The notes below the pieces were generated by a model. It saw nothing but the letters and a program-made list of their open reading frames with translations, did no database searches and was not told where the DNA came from. From positions 42,283 to 106,282 of the forward strand of contig NZ_JAJRCG010000009.1 in assembly GCF_028679125.1 (NCBI RefSeq): DNA of 64,000 bases. The letters run 5' to 3'. Made by a program: the position numbers and the translations under genes. This DNA comes from Methanoregula sp. (GTDB lineage: Archaea > Halobacteriota > Methanomicrobia > Methanomicrobiales > Methanospirillaceae). Shown in pieces: positions 54,387 to 64,000 of this stretch (its first letter is position 1; every line of letters begins with the position of its first letter).

Positions 54387-57032
54387 TTATTCCTTAAGCC
54401 CGCGCACGAAATGTCCCGTGGTGATCCCCCCAAGGGCGATCTGTTTTACCTGCTCTTTTAATTGCATAAGGGTCGTGTCCCGGGATCTGCCGGTTTCGGT
54501 CCCGGCAGCCTGGATTGCATCCCGGTAGATTGCCGTTATTTTTCCCGTGTACGCCGGAGGACGATTGCGGGCATCGATGGCTATGTCGGCAATTCCCATA
54601 TCCCGGATTGTGGGGAGCATATCGATGAGGCAGAGTTCGGATGCATTGCCGATCCGGGTCCGGCAACTCCCGTCAGATCTGACCGGGAACATCCGGCCGG
54701 TCTCGTCGCATATGCCAAGGAAAGCAGGTCCGTGAAGGTCGTCATGCACCGCACGGTCCGGGTGGCAGTGCAGGGCCAGGCGGGGGATGCAGTCCTCGGT
54801 GATCATCGCCTCGCTGCATCCCTGGACAATAAGGGAGAGGACCGGCAGGTGCTCTTGCTGCCCGGTGAGCGAGGCAAGGATGCCGATCTCGTCCCGGGAG
54901 AGTTCCGGAGAGATGGTCAGGAGCGCGTATGATGGCGACTTCTGCCCCACCGCGCGATGGTTGAAGACCGATAGTCCTGATGAACCGTGCAGGGCAAGCG
55001 GGGGAATGGCCCGGCTGATCGCACAGGCAATACCATGATTCCCGGTCATGCAGGCAGCAAGCCCGTGTTCGTGAAGAAAAACCAGATCCGGCATCAGGAG
55101 TGCAAGTTCAGTGTCATGGGTGATACGGGGGATCTTCCAGACCAGATGTGCCCCGGCCTCCCGGCAGGTGTCCAGCGCCGCAAGGACCTGTGCACGAAGC
55201 GTCGGGACCGGGATATCGCACCCGCAGGTATGGTTCGGTGTCGCAATCAGCGGCTCAAAACAGATCGTGCCGGCACCGGCACCAACCGCTTCACGAATCC
55301 CCTCCAGCGAATCGGTGTAAACGGAGAGTGAAAGGGGTAACGCCGGTACCGGGCCGGCAGGCAGGGCTGCCATGGGGGGAGTGACCGGCTGTTCCTTCAG
55401 CCGGCAGCGCGCCGCTTCAACATCCGCAGCGGAAGGGCGGGATGCAGCATCCAGCCTCTCAAGGGCAATCCTGAAGAATTCCCGCCGCAGATCGTTCAGC
55501 AAGGAAACTGGGGCAAAGAGTTGTTCGTTATACTGGATCCTGCACCGGCGGACGGCAAACGGTGTTCCCCCGGTCTTCCGGAACTGCTCCTCCATCTGCT
55601 GCCGGGTGAGCGGGTGCGTACGTGCGGGTTCCAGCCTGCGATCGGGATGGAATGAGACCGGGATGAGCGTGCCATCCGGGCGGGCGATCTCACCCTCGAA
55701 CCGGATCGAACCCTCCGGATCCACCGAGATATCCAGGTCTACCTGCAGGGAACGGAGCAGGTCCGGGAATGGTTTAGCCATGATCCGGTGTGCCCGGTTT
55801 TCGAGATCGCGGGAAGAGGTGATGAAGACGGATGCGCCGTCCGGCACCGGCGAGGGTACGATAAGAGCGTATCCATCCCGGGTTGGTTTGGGGGTGGTAT
55901 TGAGCGCGAACCCGCAGCCGGACTCCGGGTTCTCCGGGGTTACAATGAACAACCCGTCACCGGTAACCGGAAGGACCGGCAGAACGGAACGGATGATGGC
56001 GGTGCTGGTATCCTGGTACGATTTTATCACGCGCCCGATCAGCAGGCCCCGGTTGTCGGGAGCATCGCGGCCCATCAGGGAATTGTACCGGTCGCCGAAG
56101 AGGTACCCTTGGGTGAATCCCCGGTTGAAGGCGAGGAGGAGATCGCGGATCACCTCTTCGGATGGTTTCCAGGTGCCCGCAGCAATGGCGTCGAGTGCCC
56201 GGCGATACGACGATACGACAATGGCAACGTATTCCGGGGATTTCATCCGCCCTTCGATCTTCAGCGACACAACCGGGGAGTTCACCAGTTCCGGCAGGTG
56301 CCGGTACGTAGAGAGATCCTTTGGGGAGAGGAGATACTTCCCGTTCGTGGGGATCTCTCTTAGGTGTCCGGGCCTGCCGTAGGCATCGGTCTCCCCGGTC
56401 ACCAGCGTGTAAGGCTTCCGGCACGGCTGTGCGCACATGCCCCGGTTCCCGCTCCTTCCACCAATTACGGAGGAGAGGAGGCACTGGCCGGAGTAACTGT
56501 AGCAGAGGGCACCGTGGAGGAACACTTCGAGGCCGACACCGGTATCTTCTGTCTCGTCAGCGATCCGGGTCACTTCGTCAAGCATAAGCTCCCGCGCAAG
56601 CACAACCCGGGAGAACCCGTGCCCGTGCGCCCAGCGCACGCCATCCGCATTGTGGATGGTCAGCTGGGTCGAGGCATGGATGGTGAGATCGGGAAGGTAT
56701 TCCCGTGCGAGCGCGGCAAGGCCGGTATCCTGGATGAGGACGGCATCAACACCGATGGACCAGAGCCATGCAAGGTACTCCATGACACCGGCCAGTTCCC
56801 GGTCATGGATGAGGGTGTTTACCGTAACGTACACGCGGATGCCCCGTGCGTGCGCATAGGTAACGGCTTCCTGGATCTCAATGTCCGAGAAGTTAGCGGC
56901 ATATCTGCGTGCTCCAAAGCGTTTCCCGCTCAGGTAAACCGCATCAGCCCCGGCAGCAATGGCGGTGCGGAACGCTTCCGGCGACCCGGCCGGGGCAAGA
57001 AGTTCCGGGAGGGTGGTGCGTGATGTCATCAT
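54387..57032 (-). CDS. U32-family peptidase/hydroxylase-like protein
   Basis: The product (about 881 residues from the ATG at 57032) starts PELLAPAGSPEAFRTAIAAG with VYLSGKRFGARRYAANFS and the family signature EVFLHGALCYSYSGQCLLSS followed by GNRGMCAQPCRKPY. These cysteines and the SGQC motif mark U32 proteins, several of which hydroxylate tRNA or rRNA rather than cleave peptides. A long C-terminal half after residue 400 includes DUF3656-like and another barrel-like segment. It overlaps the upstream membrane gene at ATGATGA. RNA hydroxylation is the likelier role, though unproven. Confidence 0.85.
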   Translation of the reverse strand: MMTSRTTLPELLAPAGSPEAFRTAIAAGADAVYLSGKRFGARRYAANFSDIEIQEAVTYAHARGIRVYVTVNTLIHDRELAGVMEYLAWLWSIGVDAVLIQDTGLAALAREYLPDLTIHASTQLTIHNADGVRWAHGHGFSRVVLARELMLDEVTRIADETEDTGVGLEVFLHGALCYSYSGQCLLSSVIGGRSGNRGMCAQPCRKPYTLVTGETDAYGRPGHLREIPTNGKYLLSPKDLSTYRHLPELVNSPVVSLKIEGRMKSPEYVAIVVSSYRRALDAIAAGTWKPSEEVIRDLLLAFNRGFTQGYLFGDRYNSLMGRDAPDNRGLLIGRVIKSYQDTSTAIIRSVLPVLPVTGDGLFIVTPENPESGCGFALNTTPKPTRDGYALIVPSPVPDGASVFITSSRDLENRAHRIMAKPFPDLLRSLQVDLDISVDPEGSIRFEGEIARPDGTLIPVSFHPDRRLEPARTHPLTRQQMEEQFRKTGGTPFAVRRCRIQYNEQLFAPVSLLNDLRREFFRIALERLDAASRPSAADVEAARCRLKEQPVTPPMAALPAGPVPALPLSLSVYTDSLEGIREAVGAGAGTICFEPLIATPNHTCGCDIPVPTLRAQVLAALDTCREAGAHLVWKIPRITHDTELALLMPDLVFLHEHGLAACMTGNHGIACAISRAIPPLALHGSSGLSVFNHRAVGQKSPSYALLTISPELSRDEIGILASLTGQQEHLPVLSLIVQGCSEAMITEDCIPRLALHCHPDRAVHDDLHGPAFLGICDETGRMFPVRSDGSCRTRIGNASELCLIDMLPTIRDMGIADIAIDARNRPPAYTGKITAIYRDAIQAAGTETGRSRDTTLMQLKEQVKQIALGGITTGHFVRGLKE

Positions 57033-57577
57033 GACCCCCCCGCAGGGAAGATAACTGCCATAATTTCCGTTGTCGTGCAGATGAGCGCAACCGATGCACT
57101 GCAGAAGCCGGCAAGGATCAGGGCGATCGATCGTTTCCGGTCCCAGCCACATACCCATGCAATGGGCGGGCAGAGGTAAATCCCGAGAACCAGGACGGCA
57201 ATTACCAGCCCGAAGATGCCGTAGTCCGAAAGGATGCGGGACTCCCCGGCACGCTTCCGCGACTGCTCAAGAAATGCATGTACCCGGGCAGACTGTTCCC
57301 CGGCCGTATCGAAGAGTTCGAACAGGGCGAGAATGACACCAAGGGCAATGCTGGTGAGGGCAAGGAATACATAGACCGGTGAAAGGCCCAGCGCTATTCC
57401 CACCGGCGCTGCACCGTATTCGATGAGCAGGGCTGAGCCGATGAGGGCGAAGACGGACGTGAGCGGGAGGGTGAAGAGCAGTGCGGCACCCACCGGGAGC
57501 ACGACAACAAAGAGCAGGCATATCGCTACTGCACGGGTAATGCGGGGGAGAACAGGGGAAGAAACGGCGTCGGTCAT
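57029..57577 (-). CDS. Multi-pass membrane protein of unknown function
   Basis: The 182-residue protein from 57577 has about five hydrophobic segments, including AICLLFVVVLPVGAALLFTL, ALIGSALLIEYGAAPVGIAL and YGIFGLVIAVLVLGIYLCPP. Between them lies a charged segment with FLEQSRKRAGESRI. It overlaps the U32 gene by a few bases and is probably co-transcribed with it. It resembles small-multidrug-like or SMR-type exporters only in a general way. No family is recognised. Confidence 0.65.
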   Translation of the reverse strand: MTDAVSSPVLPRITRAVAICLLFVVVLPVGAALLFTLPLTSVFALIGSALLIEYGAAPVGIALGLSPVYVFLALTSIALGVILALFELFDTAGEQSARVHAFLEQSRKRAGESRILSDYGIFGLVIAVLVLGIYLCPPIAWVCGWDRKRSIALILAGFCSASVALICTTTEIMAVIFPAGGS

Positions 57578-57704
57578 TGAGTGATCTGATCTATTGCCCG
57601 ATGCGGTTAAACAGGTATCTTCCGGGATCAGAGCCATTCCGGGAGAGGTGTTCAGTCAATGCAGGGCGTATCTTTTTTGTTGGTGCCATCAAAGATGAGG
57701 GTAC

Positions 57705-58337
57705 ATGAAGATTGTTGCTGCGCTCACCGATCCCACGCTTGCCGCACAGGCAGAGCGGCAGGGCGCCGAGATTATCGAACTCCGCGTTGACCTGTATGAC
57801 GGGAACGTGCCCCGGCAGGTAAAAGATGCAAAGGCCGCATGTTCCCTGCCGGTGATTATCACGCTCCGCTCTGCACAGGAAGGCGGGCAGTTCTTCGGCT
57901 CCCCGGACGAATGGATGAAAAAAATCGAACCGCTTATCCCGTTTGCGGATTACATCGACGTGGAACGGTCCTTTGCGCAGCATGCCCCCGCGATCCGTGC
58001 GGCAGGTAAGAAGATCATCGCATCGCACCATGATGGCCGGATGGTGCCGCTCTACATCCTGTTTGTCATGGAACGCGAGCTCCGGGCCTACGGGGATATC
58101 CCGAAGATCATTGTCACCCCGGCAAATGATGAGGATCTCATCGAACTTCTCACGTTCACGCAGGCAGCGAACAAGCCGATCTGCACCGGTGTCATGGGAT
58201 CGGAGTTCCGGCACGCACGGGCCATACTCCCGCTCTTCGGCTCGGAGTTTGTCTACTGCCATACCGGCGAGCCGACTGCTGCCGGGCAGTACTCGGTTGA
58301 GGAGTTCGTGCAGCTGAAGAAACTGTCTGGCCGCTGA
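57705..58337 (+). CDS. aroD: 3-dehydroquinate dehydratase, type I
   Basis: The 210-residue protein shows type I features: AEIIELRVDLYDGN, PVIITLRSAQEGGQFFG, ASHHDGRMVP with the catalytic histidine, DIPKIIVTPANDEDLIELL with the Schiff-base lysine, and CHTGEPTAAGQYSVEEF. It turns 3-dehydroquinate into 3-dehydroshikimate, step three of aromatic amino acid synthesis. It is the single plus-strand member of the pathway in the window; the other steps are in the minus-strand cluster from 59693. Confidence 0.92.
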   Translation: MKIVAALTDPTLAAQAERQGAEIIELRVDLYDGNVPRQVKDAKAACSLPVIITLRSAQEGGQFFGSPDEWMKKIEPLIPFADYIDVERSFAQHAPAIRAAGKKIIASHHDGRMVPLYILFVMERELRAYGDIPKIIVTPANDEDLIELLTFTQAANKPICTGVMGSEFRHARAILPLFGSEFVYCHTGEPTAAGQYSVEEFVQLKKLSGR

Positions 58338-58426
58338 AGCCCCGAACCGTTTCCCGTCTCCACCAGCCACGTTTCTGCACGGGTATCCGGGTCATCAGCA
58401 TACCCGTCAAACGCAACTGTGAAATA

Positions 58427-58942
58427 ATGACCACGGTCAAACGTTCATCCATGACCCGTCCGGTACTCATCATCATCTCGTTTGCGCTCATTGCATGCGC
58501 TTTTATTGCCGGTTGTACATCTGACTCCGGGACAACTCCCGTAACAACTGCTGTGCCAGCCACTGCTGCCGCCACCCCGACAGCTGCCCCGGTCACGGTT
58601 TCAGCCACGGCATCGGCGGTCGTGTCGGATGCGGGATCCATCGAAGCCATGCCCTCCGCCCAGACTGTGAACCTGGAACTGACCAAGGACCGCCCGACCT
58701 CGAAGATCTCGCTGCTGTACCAGGGCGGCGCCGGGGAAGTTTTTACCCAGAAGATCACGATGAGGGTGTACAGCTCGGATACTGAATACAAGGAATATGT
58801 CATGAGTGATGGCGCCAAGCCTATCCCCGGCAATGAGATCATTGCCATGGGAACGCGCAGCGGCGACCGGTGCGTGGTGTATGTCCAGTCCGCAGGCACC
58901 ACGTACAAGGTCATTGACAAGAAAGTCTATGCAGATCTCTGA
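58427..58942 (+). CDS. Predicted lipoprotein
   Basis: The 171-residue product has a signal sequence with lipobox LIACAFIAGC and a Thr/Ala/Pro-rich linker (PVTTAVPATAAATPTAAPVT). A small domain follows with TVNLELTKDRPTSKISLLYQ and FTQKITMRVYSSDTEYKEYV. This layout is common for surface lipoproteins of methanogens. A start nine codons later (MTRPVL) is also possible. Function unknown. Confidence 0.7.
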   Translation: MTTVKRSSMTRPVLIIISFALIACAFIAGCTSDSGTTPVTTAVPATAAATPTAAPVTVSATASAVVSDAGSIEAMPSAQTVNLELTKDRPTSKISLLYQGGAGEVFTQKITMRVYSSDTEYKEYVMSDGAKPIPGNEIIAMGTRSGDRCVVYVQSAGTTYKVIDKKVYADL

Positions 58943-59692
58943 TCTGAATTCCCTTTTTACTCCGGATACCCGGCGGAACCGGTGAAGACCTGCTCTTCAG
59001 AAAGGAACATGAACGGCTGTTCGCACTTGAACCATGACCGATATTGATGCCCTGGAGAAAATATTATTCTGAATTGTGTATCACCCCCTTTGCGCCATCC
59101 CTGCCCCCGGGAGGGCTGGAGCGCTGTCGATGCCTGTGAATTACCTGTACAGAAACGTTTGTTTTTCGCTCTGTTGAAATCATTCAGTAATCTCAAGCGC
59201 TATCAGGGCTGCGCCCCGCACGCTCGCGGCATCCCCGGATGCGATGACGACATATTACCCTATCTCTACAATAAAAATTTTCGGGCTTCAGGAATGACCG
59301 GTAATTGAGGCCGCCGCGGGGCGCCCGTCGGGGCGGCGGCAGTTATCCTTAAGGGGTATGGGGGCATCAGCCCCCATCTTGGCGAAAGAGAATTTCCCCA
59401 GGGCTAAATTTTATAAACCGGTAATATGGTGTCATCGCAATGCACCTCGTCCTCCATGGGAGACGCATTCTCGCAAGAGGAACAATCCAACAAAGGGAAA
59501 ACTGAATTCACGAGAGCAAAAATTGGTGGATTAATAGCCATTCTCTGGAGTATCGTACTATGCCTCACCTCGCTTTGGGGACAACGTGATGCATAGGGAC
59601 AGCGATCATATCTGCTGAAACCGGTTTTCACCAGAGCATGAACTATCCCAACATAAACCGGGTTGGAGAGATCCCCTCCCCCTGCCAGAACA
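58943..59692. other. Intergenic region with strong hairpins
   Basis: No coding frame is convincing. Two strong hairpins lie at 59310-59340 and 59358-59377, surrounded by GC-rich sequence, with AT-rich flanks near 59245-59285. The block may encode a structured RNA or be a relic of a repeat. Confidence 0.5.
59310..59377. other. Two adjacent GC hairpins, candidate structured RNA
   Basis: GCCGCCGC at 59310-59317 pairs with GCGGCGGC at 59333-59340 across 15 bases. ATGGGGGC at 59358-59365 pairs with GCCCCCAT at 59370-59377 over an ATCA loop. Such strong paired stems without a reading frame suggest a structured RNA or terminator-like element. Confidence 0.45.
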
Positions 59693-60682
59693 TTATTTCC
59701 GGTACTTTGCCTGTTCCAGCACCGCATCGATGAGCACCAGCGCGAGCATTGCCTCGGCCACCGGAATGATGCGGGGTACGATGCAGGGATCGTGCCGGCC
59801 TTTCACCGTGATCTCGGCATTGTTGCCCTGGATGTCGACCGTCTTCTGGGGTTTCGCAATGGATGGCGTTGGCTTCACCGCGATCCGTACGACAATCTCC
59901 TGCCCGGATGAGATCCCCCCAAGAATCCCCCCGGCATTGTTGCTCAGGAACCCGTCCCGGGTAATGGGATCATTGTTCTCGCTCCCGAACCGGCCGGCAA
60001 CGGCAAACCCGGCCCCGATCTCTACCCCTTTCACGGCGCCGATTCCCATCATGGCGCCCGCGATCTGTGCGTCCAGCTTGGCAAAGACCGGGTCGCCAAG
60101 TCCGCAGGGACAGCCTGTTGCCACGATCTCGGCAATACCCCCCACGGAATCCCCGGCATTTTTCGCCGCAAGAATCTCGGACTCGATCGCGCCCTGTCCG
60201 GTCCTGCCATGGACGGAGAGGATCCGGCCATGGATCGTGATACGCTGTTCTTTCAGGAACTTCATCGCGATGGCACCAGCCGCCACGCGCCCGATCGTCT
60301 CGCGCCCTGAGCTGCGGCCCCCGCCACGGTAGTCGCGGATCCCGTACTTCTGCTGGTACGTGAAATCGGCATGGCCCGGCCGCATGAGCGTGCGGAGCTC
60401 GTTATAGTCCTGCGAACGGACATCCTCATTTCTTACCAGCATCGCGATCGGTGCACCGGTGGTTTTTCCTTCCATGATGCCGGACAGGATCTCGATTCTG
60501 TCCTTCTCGTTCCGGGGAGAGACCAGCGGGGAGGTGCCCGGGCGCCTGCGGTCGAGCGCTGGCTGGATATCGTTCTCGTTTACTGCAATGCCTGACGGAC
60601 AGCCATCGACTACGACGCCGACAGCGGCACCGTGGCTCTCGCCGAACGTCGTGATCCGGAAATTCGTGCCAAACGTGTTCAT
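59693..60682 (-). CDS. aroC: Chorismate synthase
   Basis: The 329-residue protein begins [20 protein letters not shown], the family N-terminus. It later shows [40 protein letters not shown] and [13 protein letters not shown] [15 protein letters not shown]. It makes chorismate from EPSP with reduced FMN. It overlaps the upstream AroK-AroE gene by four bases and is last in the pheA-aroA-aroKE-aroC operon. Confidence 0.94.
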   Translation of the reverse strand: MNTFGTNFRITTFGESHGAAVGVVVDGCPSGIAVNENDIQPALDRRRPGTSPLVSPRNEKDRIEILSGIMEGKTTGAPIAMLVRNEDVRSQDYNELRTLMRPGHADFTYQQKYGIRDYRGGGRSSGRETIGRVAAGAIAMKFLKEQRITIHGRILSVHGRTGQGAIESEILAAKNAGDSVGGIAEIVATGCPCGLGDPVFAKLDAQIAGAMMGIGAVKGVEIGAGFAVAGRFGSENNDPITRDGFLSNNAGGILGGISSGQEIVVRIAVKPTPSIAKPQKTVDIQGNNAEITVKGRHDPCIVPRIIPVAEAMLALVLIDAVLEQAKYRK

Positions 60683-62070
60683 GGGAGATACTTCCTGAGA
60701 TCCTCTGCGGTGATGTCGATCCCGAACCAGAGGTAAAACTGTTCGCGGGCCTGTTCTACGAACATCCCGGTGCCGGTGATGGTTTTGCACCCCGTTGCCA
60801 GCGCCCGCTCGATGAGCGGGGTGATAGGCGGCGTGTACACGAGGTCAAAGACGGTGAGATCCGGATACAGCTGATCTTCTGCAAGCGGGCTCCGGGTATC
60901 CGGTTCCATGCCCAGCGGGGTTGCGTTCACGACCAGATCCGGGTGGATATGGTCAAAGGCATCCCACGCAGCCCACCGGCATCCCGACCGCTGTGCAAGA
61001 GCCCTGGCATTCGCGGGTGTCCGGTTCAGGATCGTCACGTCCATGTCAAGGTCCATGAGGGCATAGGCTGCGGCGGATGCAACCCCGCCGGCCCCGAGCA
61101 GCACGGCCTTTGCGCCTTTCAGGTGGACAAGGGGCTTGCGGACGCCCAGCCAGTCCGTGTTGTACCCGATCGCGGCACCGCAGGCAAAGACCACCGTGTT
61201 CACGGCCCCGATCTGCTGTGCCGCATGCTCGTCCACCTCATCGAGAAACTGCATCACGTCCTGCTTGAACGGGATGGTGACCGAGAGGCCCTTGACGTCC
61301 ATGGCTTTTGCAACCTGCATGATCCTGCCGATGTCCGGGTCCTCGAAGAAGGTGTAGTAGTTGTTGAGATGGAAATCGGTAAAGAGCCGGTTGAAGAGGC
61401 CGGGGCCCCTGCTGTGGGCGCACGGGTATCCTGCGACACCGAGTATGCGGATCTTTGGGTCGGCCGGGGGAGTGTTCAGGATCTGCTCAAGCCGCTGCAG
61501 CACCGGGGCAGGGAGCCTCCCGCCCCGGAAGAATGCGAGCCCGTCAGCCCGGGCTGCCGCGGAGGGAATCCCGTTTTTGAGCATGCTCATGATCTTCTCC
61601 GCGGCTGCGACGGGTGTCGTCCCGCTCGTGTCCATGCAGAAATCCGACGATGCATGATAGTGCTGCCGGCGCCGGTCCAGCATCTCTGCTATCTCCTCGT
61701 GTAGCGGCAGGTTTGTCAGCGGCGGGCGGGGCGAGCGGGCGATACGCTGTTCGATGGTGTCGATATCCGATGTGAGGAGGACGACTACGCTGTCTTTCCT
61801 GAGGCTTACCATGTTGGCCGGGTCAACGACCGCGCCCCCTCCGGTGCTGATAATGGCATCCGCTGCCGGCAGGGTGGCTATCACGTTGCGCTCGATATCG
61901 CGGAACCTCTCCTCGCCATCCTCATGGAAGATGTCGGGAATGGAGCGGCCGGTCTTCTGCTCGATGAGCGAATCCGAGTCCAGGAACGGCACGGCATATG
62001 CCAGCGCAAGGATCTTTCCGATCTCGGTCTTGCCGGTTCCCCGGTACCCTGTCAGGACAATCCTCTTCAC
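60679..62070 (-). CDS. aroE: Shikimate kinase-shikimate dehydrogenase fusion (AroK-AroE)
   Basis: From the GTG at 62070 the 463-residue protein begins with a bacterial-type P-loop shikimate kinase ([45 protein letters not shown]) over about 165 residues. A shikimate dehydrogenase follows ([52 protein letters not shown]). It therefore reduces dehydroshikimate and phosphorylates shikimate. Many archaea use an unrelated GHMP-type shikimate kinase, so the bacterial-type domain suggests transfer. The GTG overlaps the aroA stop by four bases. Confidence 0.92.
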   Translation of the reverse strand: MKRIVLTGYRGTGKTEIGKILALAYAVPFLDSDSLIEQKTGRSIPDIFHEDGEERFRDIERNVIATLPAADAIISTGGGAVVDPANMVSLRKDSVVVLLTSDIDTIEQRIARSPRPPLTNLPLHEEIAEMLDRRRQHYHASSDFCMDTSGTTPVAAAEKIMSMLKNGIPSAAARADGLAFFRGGRLPAPVLQRLEQILNTPPADPKIRILGVAGYPCAHSRGPGLFNRLFTDFHLNNYYTFFEDPDIGRIMQVAKAMDVKGLSVTIPFKQDVMQFLDEVDEHAAQQIGAVNTVVFACGAAIGYNTDWLGVRKPLVHLKGAKAVLLGAGGVASAAAYALMDLDMDVTILNRTPANARALAQRSGCRWAAWDAFDHIHPDLVVNATPLGMEPDTRSPLAEDQLYPDLTVFDLVYTPPITPLIERALATGCKTITGTGMFVEQAREQFYLWFGIDITAEDLRKYLP

Positions 62071-63332
62071 GGCATGACACCCTTCAGGCAGTCCCAGAAT
62101 CCCGGGAACGACTTGTTCACGCATGCTGCATCCGTTATCGTGATCCCTCCAATGCCCAGACCCAGCACGGCAAAACTCATCGCGGTGCGGTGATCATTGC
62201 CTGAGTCCAGGGTGCCGCCATGCAGGGGGGCAGGGCGGATGGTGATGGCATCGCCGCCAACGGTTACGTCCCCGCCCAGCGCCAGAAGGCGATCTGCTGT
62301 TCCATTGATACGGTCGCTCTCCTTGAACTTTAAATGACTGATTCCTGTTATCGTGGTAGGCGAATTGCAGGTTGCGGCAACCATGCAGAGGGTCTGGACC
62401 GTATCGGGAGAGGACCGCATGTCAAACGTGATGCCCTGGAGTTCCCCGGTCCGCTCAACGGTTACTGAGGTATCGTTGCAGGTGACCCTGCATCCCATTT
62501 CGCGGAGCGCGTTCTGGAACCTGCGGTCGCCCTGCACCGATCCCGGCGCAAGGTTCTTTACCGTGACCCTCCCGCCGCAGATTGCTGCAAGGGCAAAGAA
62601 GTAGGAGGCGGACGAATAGTCGCCTTCGACAGCATACTCCCTGCCCGTGTAATGATGACGGGTGCTGACCGTGAATTTTTCATATCCTTCACGTTCAGCC
62701 CGTGCCCCGAACGCGTGCATCACATCGAGCGTGATGTCGAGGTAGGATGCGGAAGCGGCAGGTTTCGGAAGCGTTACTTCGATCTCCCGTTTGGCATAGG
62801 GTGCTGCGATCAGGATCGATGAGATGAACTGGCTGCTGATCGAGCCGTCCATGGTCACCGGACCCCCTTCAAGGTGACCGTTCACTTCCAGCGGAGGATA
62901 CCCGTCCTGGTTCAGGAAACGGACCGATCCTCCCAGCGGAATGAGTGCATCGGCAAGGGGGCCGATGGGCCGCTCCTGCATGCGGGCGCTCCCGGTGAGG
63001 GTGACCGGGTGCTGGCAGAGGAGCGCAAGCGAGGTGAGGAGGCGCAGGCTCGTACCGGAGTTGTCAAGATCCAGGGTGGTTTCCCTGACGGTGGGAAATG
63101 CACCATTGCATCCTTCAATCGTGATGCGGTCGCAGTCCCATACTGCCGTGACGCCAAGGGCGCGGAGTGCCGCGAGCGTGAGCCGGGTATCCTGTGCATC
63201 GAGCGGGTTCCGGATGGTTGTCCGCCCGGAGGCGAGCGCCCCGGCGATCATGGCGCGGTGCGTGTAACTTTTGGATGGGGGCGCCGCCACATGCATGTCA
63301 ACACTGCCGATCTTCGGGAGCGTGACATTCAT
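62067..63332 (-). CDS. aroA: 3-phosphoshikimate 1-carboxyvinyltransferase (EPSP synthase)
   Basis: The 421-residue protein from the ATG at 63332 has EPSP synthase motifs: VAAPPSKSYTHRAMIAGALA, DLDNSGTSLRLLTSLA, MDGSISSQFISSILIAAPYA, DYSSASYFFALAA, and LKFKESDRINGTADRLLALG. It adds enolpyruvate from PEP to shikimate 3-phosphate. The longer frame to 63578 overlaps pheA without conserved residues. Overlaps of four bases on both sides show a tight operon. Confidence 0.95.
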   Translation of the reverse strand: MNVTLPKIGSVDMHVAAPPSKSYTHRAMIAGALASGRTTIRNPLDAQDTRLTLAALRALGVTAVWDCDRITIEGCNGAFPTVRETTLDLDNSGTSLRLLTSLALLCQHPVTLTGSARMQERPIGPLADALIPLGGSVRFLNQDGYPPLEVNGHLEGGPVTMDGSISSQFISSILIAAPYAKREIEVTLPKPAASASYLDITLDVMHAFGARAEREGYEKFTVSTRHHYTGREYAVEGDYSSASYFFALAAICGGRVTVKNLAPGSVQGDRRFQNALREMGCRVTCNDTSVTVERTGELQGITFDMRSSPDTVQTLCMVAATCNSPTTITGISHLKFKESDRINGTADRLLALGGDVTVGGDAITIRPAPLHGGTLDSGNDHRTAMSFAVLGLGIGGITITDAACVNKSFPGFWDCLKGVMP

Positions 63333-64000
63333 TCCGGCACCTCGATCTTCCGGTAACAGCCGAGCTCCTTGATCTCCGTGATCTTCCGGAGTTCGCAAAG
63401 CGCCTCGGCAGTCTTTTTTGTCCACCCGAGATCCAGGAAGAAGACATAGTTCCCGATCCCGCGTTTCGATGGCCGCGATTCGATCCGCGAGAGGTTGATC
63501 CCCCGTGAGGCAAATACTTCGAGGAGATCGTGGAGCAGCCCGGCCCGGTCGGTGCTCGGGTCGATAAGGAGGCTGCACTTCTCCGGTGTTTTGTCATGGG
63601 CGGGCTTCCTGGAGATGCGCACGAACCGCGTCATGTTGAACGCGCTGTTCTCTGTGTCCCGGACAATGACCGGCATATGGTAGATCTCCGCAGCCGTGGT
63701 CGAGAGGATGGCGCCGGCATTGGGCGTCTTCTTTGCCTCGAGGGCGCTCGATGCATTGCTGCTCGTGTGGATGACCGGGATCCCCCACTGCTCGATTTTG
63801 TCGCTGCACTGTTCGTGGGTCTGGGGATGGGCGTAGATGACGCGGATCGCTTCGAGCGGCACGAGCGAGGCAAGGTTGTGGTGGATGGGCATGTACATCT
63901 CGGCTGTGATGGAGAGCGGGAACCGGGTGAGGCCGTCAAGGGTCTCGCCAACGCTTCCTGCTTCGGAGTTTTCCATGGGCACGATGCCGTCGCCCTCTCC
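63329..64000 (-). CDS. pheA: Prephenate dehydratase (5' end outside window)
   Basis: The visible part starts at the edge in GIVPMENSEAGSVGETLDGL and continues with PLEAIRVIYAHPQTHEQCSD, NSAFNMTRFVRISR (the conserved TRF) and the regulatory ACT domain with LLEVFASRGINLSRIESRPS and GNYVFFLDLGW. The enzyme makes phenylpyruvate from prephenate. ESRP is the phenylalanine-binding ACT motif, so feedback control is likely. The N-terminus lies beyond 64000. First visible gene of the aromatic operon. Confidence 0.93.
   Translation of the reverse strand, partial: GEGDGIVPMENSEAGSVGETLDGLTRFPLSITAEMYMPIHHNLASLVPLEAIRVIYAHPQTHEQCSDKIEQWGIPVIHTSSNASSALEAKKTPNAGAILSTTAAEIYHMPVIVRDTENSAFNMTRFVRISRKPAHDKTPEKCSLLIDPSTDRAGLLHDLLEVFASRGINLSRIESRPSKRGIGNYVFFLDLGWTKKTAEALCELRKITEIKELGCYRKIEVPE

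Overview
The window looks like the chromosome of a methanogenic archaeon of the order Methanomicrobiales, probably close to Methanoregula. The evidence is a methanogenesis marker protein 8, an archaeal Cdc48 ATPase, an LSm protein, archaeal-type triosephosphate isomerase, a bifunctional FBP aldolase/phosphatase, a RecJ-like DHH protein with S1 domain, GAGGTGA-type ribosome binding sites and TATA-box promoters. Most of the window is moderately GC-rich and densely coded. The first 3.7 kb is AT-rich and looks like acquired DNA. I see no tRNA, rRNA, CRISPR array or transposase gene.

Layout. 1-3.1 kb: a Nudix hydrolase cut by the window edge, a membrane LigT / metallophosphoesterase pair that reads like one gene broken by a one-base shift, a possible Cas1 tail and a RelE-type toxin-antitoxin pair. 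3.7-8.7 kb: PKD-M50 protease, MscS and MscL channels, methanogenesis marker 8, a membrane acyltransferase. 9.1-15.4 kb: a repeat element, a lipoprotein, a solitary Cas6b-like protein, GNAT, isochorismatase-like hydrolase, DMT transporter, adenine deaminase. 15.6-23 kb: a compact chemosensory cluster, ParA - soluble receptor with three near-identical PAS domains - CheW - second PAS receptor - CheR, with no CheA in view. 24-31.4 kb: small regulators, DHH protein, RNase Z, sugar isomerase-like protein, small kinase, radical SAM activase, ThiC. 31.6-39.7 kb: Cdc48-Hsp20, a second repeat copy, three fructose-bisphosphate enzymes, a G-tract-rich spacer, LSm and a winged-helix cysteine protein. 39.9-47.1 kb: a pseudo-receiver/PAS/diadenylate-cyclase-like protein, a frameshifted lycopene-cyclase-domain gene, a surface propeller, an ADP-forming acyl-CoA synthetase. 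47.7-51 kb: a tight amidoligase operon (RLAN, RimK-like ATP-grasp, YkgJ, GCS2). 51.4-58.9 kb: HTH-CBS regulator, TpiA, kelch surface protein, U32 protein, AroD, lipoprotein. 59.7-64 kb: aromatic amino acid operon pheA-aroA-aroKE-aroC.

Themes. (1) Two candidate systems deserve most attention: the ParA-linked cytoplasmic chemosensory cluster and the RLAN/RimK/YkgJ/GCS2 operon, which resembles peptide- or amide-forming amidoligase systems. (2) A roughly 300-bp element with imperfect terminal inverted repeats occurs three times (9117-9429, 34498-34801, 47410-47708), plus a decayed fragment, and inserts in A or T runs. (3) Three genes with good ribosome binding sites have no ATG, GTG or TTG at the expected place, but ATA, ATC or ATT instead. 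(4) Two genes carry single small indels in short homopolymer or CT tracts. These could be real inactivation or sequence errors.

All functions are read from protein motifs and context; no database search was run.
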